A DNA stretch of 10,003 nucleotides from Spirochaetota bacterium (GTDB lineage Bacteria > Spirochaetota > UBA4802 > JAFGJZ01): positions 1 through 10,003 of the forward strand of contig JAEWVL010000143.1 of NCBI GenBank assembly GCA_023396665.1, in the 5' to 3' direction. Made by a program: the position numbers and the translations under genes. Shown here piece by piece: positions 5,820-10,003 of the stretch. A model generated the notes under the pieces. That model made no database searches. It had not been told where the DNA came from and saw only the letters and a program-made list of their open reading frames with translations. How positions within the stretch are numbered: position 1 is the stretch's first letter; each line of letters begins with the position of its first letter.

Positions 5820-7214
5820 TTATAATCCCAGATCGCTTCTGACCGCACCCGGCTTGGGAAAACCTTCTATTGCCTTCAGGTTTTCATCGATGACCGACTG
5901 CGCAAGCTCGTGATTGGCAAGTTTTCCCGACAGAAAATCATCATACCCTTTGAGATCCACCAGGCCGTGTCCGCTCAGATTGAAGACAATAACCTTTTCC
6001 TTGCCTTCTTCTTTCGCTTTTTTGGCCTCCTGTATCGTGGCAGCAACCGCATGACTCGTTTCAGGAGCGACAATTATTCCCTCTGTTCGGGCAAACAGCA
6101 ACGCAGCTTCAAAGCATTCAAGTTGCGGGATGGAACGCGGCGACATGAGTCCGTCCTCAACGGCCTGGGATACGAGCGGTGACATGCCGTGATAGCGTAA
6201 TCCCCCCGCATGAATAGGCTCGGGTATAAAATTATGACCGAGCGTATGCATCGCAAGCAGCGGAGTCATACCGGAGAAATCACCGAGATCATAACTGAAA
6301 GGGCCCTTCGTCAGTGTCGGGCATGAAGCCGGCTCGACGGGGATGATATCTATTTTTGCACCATGAATTTTGTCACAGGCAAAGGGGAAAGCCATACCGG
6401 CGAAGTTACTGCCGCCGCCGACACAACCAATAACCACATCGGGATTATTGATACCGGCAAGCTTCAGCTGTTTCTGTGTTTCCTGTCCGATGATGGTCTG
6501 ATGCAGCATGACGTGATTCAGGACGCTTCCCAGGGCATACTTTGTTTCGCCCTTTTTATCGCTCACCGCAGCCTCAACCGCCTCGCTGATGGCGATTCCG
6601 AGCGTACCGGGCGTATCGGGATACTTTTCAAGAATAGAACGGCCGACTTCGGTGATATTACTCGGACTGGGTATGCAATCGGCCCCCCAGGTCTGCATCA
6701 TGAGACGACGGTAGGGTTTCTGGTCAAAGCTGATACGCACCATGAAAACCTTGCATTCAAGACCCATGAGAGCGCACGAAAGCGCAAGCGCACTGCCCCA
6801 CTGGCCGGCACCGGTTTCGGTAGTAAGTTTCTTGATGCCGTCTTTCTTGTTATAGTAGGCCTGTGCGATTGCGGTATTTGCCTTATGGCTTCCGGCGGGG
6901 GATACGCCTTCGTATTTATAAAAGATTTTTGCGGGCGTACCGAGCGCCTTTTCCAGTGAATGCGCTCTGTACAACGGAGAGGGGCGCCACTTGGCCAGGA
7001 TCTGAAGCACCGGCTCGGGGATATCTATCCAGCGCTCAGTCGAAACTTCCTGTTCTATGAGAGAAGGGGGAAATATCGGCGCAAGCATATCGGGACTCAC
7101 CGGTTTTCCGTCGGGACCGAGCGGCGGCAGAAGTTTTGACGGCATGTCGGCCGCGATATTATACCACTTGCGGGGTATCTCATTTTCATTCAGCATAAAT
7201 TTGGTTGTTTCCAT
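5820..7214 (-). CDS. trpB: Tryptophan synthase beta chain, TrpB2 type
   Basis: This PLP enzyme should join indole and serine (some TrpB2 enzymes prefer phosphoserine) to make tryptophan. Numbered from the chosen ATG (464 residues), Lys111 in GSHKANTA forms the Schiff base and Glu133 in TETGAGQWG matches the catalytic glutamate. GGGSN (266-270) binds the cofactor phosphate and SGHG (414-417) the pyridine side. The length, the extended N-terminus (EIPRKWYN, DMPSKLLPPLGPDGKPV) and SGHG in place of SGRG identify the TrpB2 branch, which does not depend on a partner alpha subunit as TrpB1 does. The ATG at 7212-7214 is preceded by AGAGG at good spacing; the frame runs on to a GTG at 7247 with no ribosome site. 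No trpA or other trp gene is nearby, so the gene may serve indole salvage. It stands alone, with its own terminator and a probable promoter about 150 bp upstream. Confidence 0.95.
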   Translation of the reverse strand: METTKFMLNENEIPRKWYNIAADMPSKLLPPLGPDGKPVSPDMLAPIFPPSLIEQEVSTERWIDIPEPVLQILAKWRPSPLYRAHSLEKALGTPAKIFYKYEGVSPAGSHKANTAIAQAYYNKKDGIKKLTTETGAGQWGSALALSCALMGLECKVFMVRISFDQKPYRRLMMQTWGADCIPSPSNITEVGRSILEKYPDTPGTLGIAISEAVEAAVSDKKGETKYALGSVLNHVMLHQTIIGQETQKQLKLAGINNPDVVIGCVGGGSNFAGMAFPFACDKIHGAKIDIIPVEPASCPTLTKGPFSYDLGDFSGMTPLLAMHTLGHNFIPEPIHAGGLRYHGMSPLVSQAVEDGLMSPRSIPQLECFEAALLFARTEGIIVAPETSHAVAATIQEAKKAKEEGKEKVIVFNLSGHGLVDLKGYDDFLSGKLANHELAQSVIDENLKAIEGFPKPGAVRSDLGL

Positions 7215-7367
7215 GGGCACCTCTAATAGATTTTCCTGCAGATACACGATTACTCTGCGGGGTGATGGGTTTGTGCGATTTGAACAGTTGTACGAGATTT
7301 CCCTGTTTTGCCGTTATACCGGAGAAATTACGACAGTTTCAAACAATGTACCTGCACACCTGTGACT

Positions 7368-7397
7368 TGCATACAATGTCGCAAGGACTTTTGTCAA
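7368..7397 (-). promoter_or_regulatory. Candidate trpB2 promoter
   Basis: A perfect minus-strand -35 box TTGACA (plus 7392-7397) is followed after 18 bases by TATGCA (plus 7368-7373), a weak -10. Transcription would begin near 7361, leaving a leader of about 145 bases before the trpB start, long enough for a regulatory structure. I saw no run of Trp codons and no T-box consensus in that leader. Confidence 0.4.
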
Positions 7398-7636
7398 GAA
7401 TAATGTAACTGTTAATAGAAACAAGTATTTATCAAAATTATGTTGCTGATGTAAAATGTTTTATTTATTGCAAAATAAACCGGAGTATTCAATGATAATG
7501 TATCGGTAAGCTTAAAACCAAACCCCTGCAACTCGAACCTCGATTAATTCCAATGACAACGAGGCAAAAATATTGCGGGTGCTATTTATTCGAGCTTCCC
7601 AATAATCGGTTTCACACTTTCGTGATTCAAACAAGA

Positions 7637-7663
7637 GTCGGTTCATCAGCAACAATCACCGAC
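7637..7663 (+). repeat. Inverted repeat just upstream of the gpsA ribosome binding site
   Basis: GTCGGT (7637-7642) and ACCGAC (7658-7663) are perfect reverse complements around a 15-base spacer. The right arm ends about ten bases before the AGGAG of gpsA. In the transcript it would be a 6-bp hairpin in the 5' leader; in DNA it could be an operator. The function is unknown, and six base pairs can arise by chance. Confidence 0.35.
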
Positions 7664-7683
7664 CACTATCTTCAGGAGAAATT

Positions 7684-8703
7684 ATGGCCAAAGTGACTAT
7701 CATCGGAGCCGGAGCATTCGGAACCGCTCTGTCCATTTACATGCGAAGAAAGGGGCACAACCCGACTATCTGGTGTTTCGAGAAAGATCTCCCCGAACTG
7801 GTAAAATCGGAGAAAGAAAACAAACGCTTTCTACCGGGCTTTGAGCTTCCCGAAGACATCCTTTTCACCACCGATCCAGCTGAGGCCGTGGACAACACAG
7901 AGCTGGCACTGTTCGTCGTACCTTCAGCTTATTTGCGCCAGACGGCGCGACTGTTTTCCTCGCACATCAAAAAAGGCACACTCATTCTCTCCGCAGCGAA
8001 AGGCATTGAAGACGGTACTTTTGCTCTTATGAGCCAGGTACTCGAAGAGGAACTGCACGAACACGTCGGCAATACAGCCTTTCTCTCGGGCCCTTCTTTC
8101 GCAAAAGATGTCGCAAGGGGACTGCCCACAGACCTCTCCTGCGCTTCAAAACCGATCGAAACGGCACGCGCCATTCAGGAGATGATTCACTCGCCCGAAC
8201 TTCGCATATACACCAATGACGATGTAATCGGTGTGGAAACGGGCGGCGCCCTTAAAAACGTAATCGCAATCGCCTGCGGTGTCGCCGATGGTCTCGGGCT
8301 GGGGCTCTCGGCGCGCGCCTCGCTCATTACCCGCGGTCTGGCGGAAATCACAAGACTGGGAACCAGGCTGGGCGCCGATCCGCTGACATTTCAGGGGCTT
8401 TCGGGTGTCGGTGACCTTATTCTCACCTGCACGGGTGATCTATCAAGAAACCGTACCCTCGGCATGAAACTATCTGAAGGAATAAAGGCATCGGAGATCA
8501 TCGCCAATCAGCTTGCCGTAGCGGAAGGCTACGTCACCGCAAAACCGGTACATGCTCTGGCTAAATCGCTTGGTGTGGAAATGCCGATCAGCGAAGCTGT
8601 GTATCGCGTCTGCTACGAAGAGTACGATCTGCGTGGAGCGGTCAACTCGCTGATGACACGCTCAAAAAAAGACGAATTCTCAGGTATAAAGGATACGGAA
8701 TAG
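7684..8703 (+). CDS. gpsA: NAD(P)H-dependent glycerol-3-phosphate dehydrogenase GpsA
   Basis: GpsA reduces dihydroxyacetone phosphate to sn-glycerol-3-phosphate, the backbone precursor of membrane phospholipids, in the cytoplasm. The 339-residue protein is of normal length. The Rossmann motif GAGAFG is at 8-13, SAAKGI at 103-108 carries a conserved active-site lysine (Lys106), SGPSFA is at 135-140, and GGALKN (187-192) carries the catalytic Lys191. GLSGVGDLILTCTG (238-251) and SRNR (254-257) belong to the C-terminal helical domain that binds substrate and the cofactor phosphate. The start has AGGAGA four bases upstream. The gene is the first of a rightward cluster, with gnd starting 46 bp after its stop and zwf next. 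That context is metabolically sensible, since the two downstream enzymes generate reduced nicotinamide cofactor and GpsA can consume it. Confidence 0.97.
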   Translation: MAKVTIIGAGAFGTALSIYMRRKGHNPTIWCFEKDLPELVKSEKENKRFLPGFELPEDILFTTDPAEAVDNTELALFVVPSAYLRQTARLFSSHIKKGTLILSAAKGIEDGTFALMSQVLEEELHEHVGNTAFLSGPSFAKDVARGLPTDLSCASKPIETARAIQEMIHSPELRIYTNDDVIGVETGGALKNVIAIACGVADGLGLGLSARASLITRGLAEITRLGTRLGADPLTFQGLSGVGDLILTCTGDLSRNRTLGMKLSEGIKASEIIANQLAVAEGYVTAKPVHALAKSLGVEMPISEAVYRVCYEEYDLRGAVNSLMTRSKKDEFSGIKDTE

Positions 8704-8749
8704 TCCGTTTCAGTCAGCGGGATAACATGCCAAATAAGGAGTGATCATC

Positions 8750-9649
8750 ATGACCATAGGATTTATCGGCCTGGGAAAGATGGGCGCAAAAATGGTTGAG
8801 CGCCTTGTCGGAGGCGGCCATGAACTGTTCGTCTACGACAGCAATTCTGACGCGATTGCCGCAAGTTGTCGCAGCGGAGCGAAAGGCACTTCATCACTGG
8901 CTGATCTCGCGAGCAAACTGAAAGCGCAGCGTGTTATCTGGATCATGGTTCCATCCAGAGTGATCGACGGGGTTATTTCGGAACTTGTGCCTTCTCTTGA
9001 AGAGGGCGACATACTGATAGACGGGGGCAATTCGTTCTACAAGGACTCGATGCGCAGAGCCGCTGAAACGTCGCGAAAGGGAATTTACCTGATTGATGCG
9101 GGCACCAGCGGCGGCATCTGGGGATTGACCGAGGGATACTGCATCATGGCGGGAGGTAAACGGGAAGCCTTTGACACGGTACTGCCGATAATGCAGACGC
9201 TGGCTCCCGGGGAAGCACTGCTCTACACCGGAGCTTCGGGCTCGGGTCATTTCGTAAAAATGATTCATAACGGCATTGAATACGGAATGATGCAGTCATA
9301 TGCAGAAGGCTTTGACCTTTTGCACAGCAAAGGCGAATTCTCTCTCGATGTGGCAAAAATTGCCAATCTATGGAGACACGGAAGCGTTATACGCTCGTGG
9401 CTGCTCGACCTTCTCCACGGTGAACTGAAGGATGATCCCAAACTGGCAACGCTGCATCCCTGGGTGGAAGATTCCGGAGAGGGCCGCTGGACGATCCAGG
9501 AAGGGATTGAAAGCGGCACACCCCTTCCGGTAATCACTGCGGCTTTGTATACAAGATTTTATTCACGCGAGACGAATTCATTCGCGGCGCGAACGCTTGC
9601 GGCACTGCGCAAGGCCTTTGGCGGACACAGCATAAAAAGCGGAGGCTGA
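8750..9649 (+). CDS. gnd: 6-phosphogluconate dehydrogenase, decarboxylating, short type
   Basis: This enzyme oxidatively decarboxylates 6-phosphogluconate to ribulose-5-phosphate in the pentose phosphate pathway. At 299 residues it belongs to the short class (like Bacillus YqeC, about 300 residues) and not the 470-residue class, which carries an additional helical repeat. Numbered from the ATG, GLGKMG (7-12) binds the nucleotide, DGGNSFYKDS is at 91-100, GTSGGIWG (118-125) contacts the substrate, and HFVKMIHNGIEYGMMQ (167-182) carries the catalytic Lys170 and Asn174. The C-terminus has YTRFYSR near 267-273. The ATG at 8750 has AAGGAG eight bases upstream; an in-frame GTG at 8741 overlaps that site and is rejected. 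Cofactor preference (NAD or NADP) cannot be assigned by eye. The stop codon nearly touches zwf, so the two genes are almost certainly cotranscribed. Confidence 0.95.
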   Translation: MTIGFIGLGKMGAKMVERLVGGGHELFVYDSNSDAIAASCRSGAKGTSSLADLASKLKAQRVIWIMVPSRVIDGVISELVPSLEEGDILIDGGNSFYKDSMRRAAETSRKGIYLIDAGTSGGIWGLTEGYCIMAGGKREAFDTVLPIMQTLAPGEALLYTGASGSGHFVKMIHNGIEYGMMQSYAEGFDLLHSKGEFSLDVAKIANLWRHGSVIRSWLLDLLHGELKDDPKLATLHPWVEDSGEGRWTIQEGIESGTPLPVITAALYTRFYSRETNSFAARTLAALRKAFGGHSIKSGG

Positions 9650-9651
9650 TG

Positions 9652-10003
9652 ATGGACGAATCGATCATTATCCCCCCGCAACCGGTAAAGAGCAGATTTC
9701 TCAGAGCCTGCAACATTTCAGAGACTGCGGATCTCGCGCCTTTTATATTTGTTATATTCGGCGGAGCGGGAGACCTTTCGCGAAAGAAACTCTTTCCTTC
9801 GCTGTTACGGCTTTTCGAAGATGGCTCGCTTGAGACCGATTTTTCAATAATCGGAATCGATCGAACCCATTATTCGGATGATGAATACAGGACAAGACTA
9901 TACGAACAGATCGAATCGGACAAAGAAACCGCCGGCAAAAATAACTGGAACAGATTTTCTTCGCACATTTTTCATTGTGACGGCGATGTGAATGGTGATC
10001 TGC
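9652..10003 (+). CDS. zwf: Glucose-6-phosphate 1-dehydrogenase, N-terminal part (cut by window end)
   Basis: Zwf oxidises glucose-6-phosphate to 6-phosphogluconolactone, the entry step of the oxidative pentose phosphate pathway. Only about 117 residues are visible. FVIFGGAGDLSRKKLFPSLL (33-52) is the family's nucleotide-binding start (E. coli has FGAKGDLARRKLLPSL), followed by the FSIIGIDRTHYSDDEYR region. About 30 residues precede it, longer than the short leader of E. coli Zwf. Two ATG codons are adjacent: the one at 9649 overlaps the gnd stop codon (TGATG), and the one at 9652 lies six bases after GGAGG (9641-9645). I chose the second for spacing, and the difference is one residue. The tight junction indicates translational coupling with gnd. 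Confidence 0.95.
   Translation, partial: MDESIIIPPQPVKSRFLRACNISETADLAPFIFVIFGGAGDLSRKKLFPSLLRLFEDGSLETDFSIIGIDRTHYSDDEYRTRLYEQIESDKETAGKNNWNRFSSHIFHCDGDVNGDL

Larger units (their letters stand above)
7215..7683. other. 469-bp divergent intergenic region between trpB2 and gpsA
   Basis: No coding region is credible here. Open frames crossing it either read antisense into trpB or lack ribosome binding sites. The left part is the putative trpB leader. The middle (about 7380-7560) is clearly AT-rich. For the rightward genes, TTGCAA at 7468-7473 and AATGAT at 7491-7496 with 17-base spacing form a weak promoter candidate. A 5-bp dyad CCTCG/CGAGG lies around 7538-7563, and a hairpin described separately lies next to the gpsA start. 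I recognise no known riboswitch. Confidence 0.6.

Noticed and set aside
6363..6959. Plus-strand open frame of 198 residues opposite trpB
   Set aside because: It is a shadow of the clearly identified trpB2 gene.
7614..7624. ACACTTTCGTG shared with the reverse complement of 5712-5722 near the queH-unit promoter
   Set aside because: Many exact 11-base matches are expected by chance in 10 kb on both strands, so a shared regulatory site cannot be claimed from this alone.

Overview
This window looks like ordinary chromosomal DNA from a heterotrophic bacterium of moderate GC, near 50% in the genes and AT-richer between them. The diguanylate cyclase has a periplasmic domain plus seven membrane helices (7TMR-DISM type), which points to a diderm. 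That receptor architecture, a stand-alone TrpB2 and a QueH-type queuosine enzyme together would suit a spirochaete. This placement is inference only, because no phylogenetic marker is present. There is no phage, insertion sequence, CRISPR array or obvious defence island.

Layout. Positions 1-289 (+) hold a possible frame-disrupted 3' end of a small membrane-protein gene. Positions 379-4323 (-) hold a GH36 alpha-galactosidase gene followed by the diguanylate cyclase gene. Positions 4563-4730 (-) hold tRNA-Cys(GCA) and tRNA-Leu(UAA), expressed from a very good sigma70-type promoter with a palindrome in its spacer. Positions 4784-5665 (-) hold a two-gene unit: an unrecognised 101-residue protein and queH, whose TTG start directly follows the upstream stop codon. 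A repeat-rich promoter region and a strong intrinsic terminator separate this unit from trpB2 (5820-7214, -). A 469-bp divergent intergenic region (7215-7683) follows. The right end is a rightward cluster, gpsA, gnd (short 6-phosphogluconate dehydrogenase) and zwf (truncated by the window edge).

How the genes work together. Zwf and Gnd catalyse the two dehydrogenase steps of the oxidative pentose phosphate pathway, and GpsA reduces dihydroxyacetone phosphate to glycerol-3-phosphate for phospholipid synthesis, so this cluster joins reductant production with lipid-precursor synthesis. The alpha-galactosidase releases galactose from internalised alpha-galactosides. The neighbouring cyclase has an ectodomain that looks like a jelly-roll ligand-binding module, so a link between sugar sensing and c-di-GMP is possible but unproven. 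QueH finishes queuosine in GUN-anticodon tRNAs, and the two adjacent tRNA genes are not its substrates. I found no clearly novel multi-gene system. The best leads are the uncharacterised queH partner, the repeat-dense control region ahead of it, the palindrome inside the tRNA promoter, and the frame-disrupted gene at the left edge.
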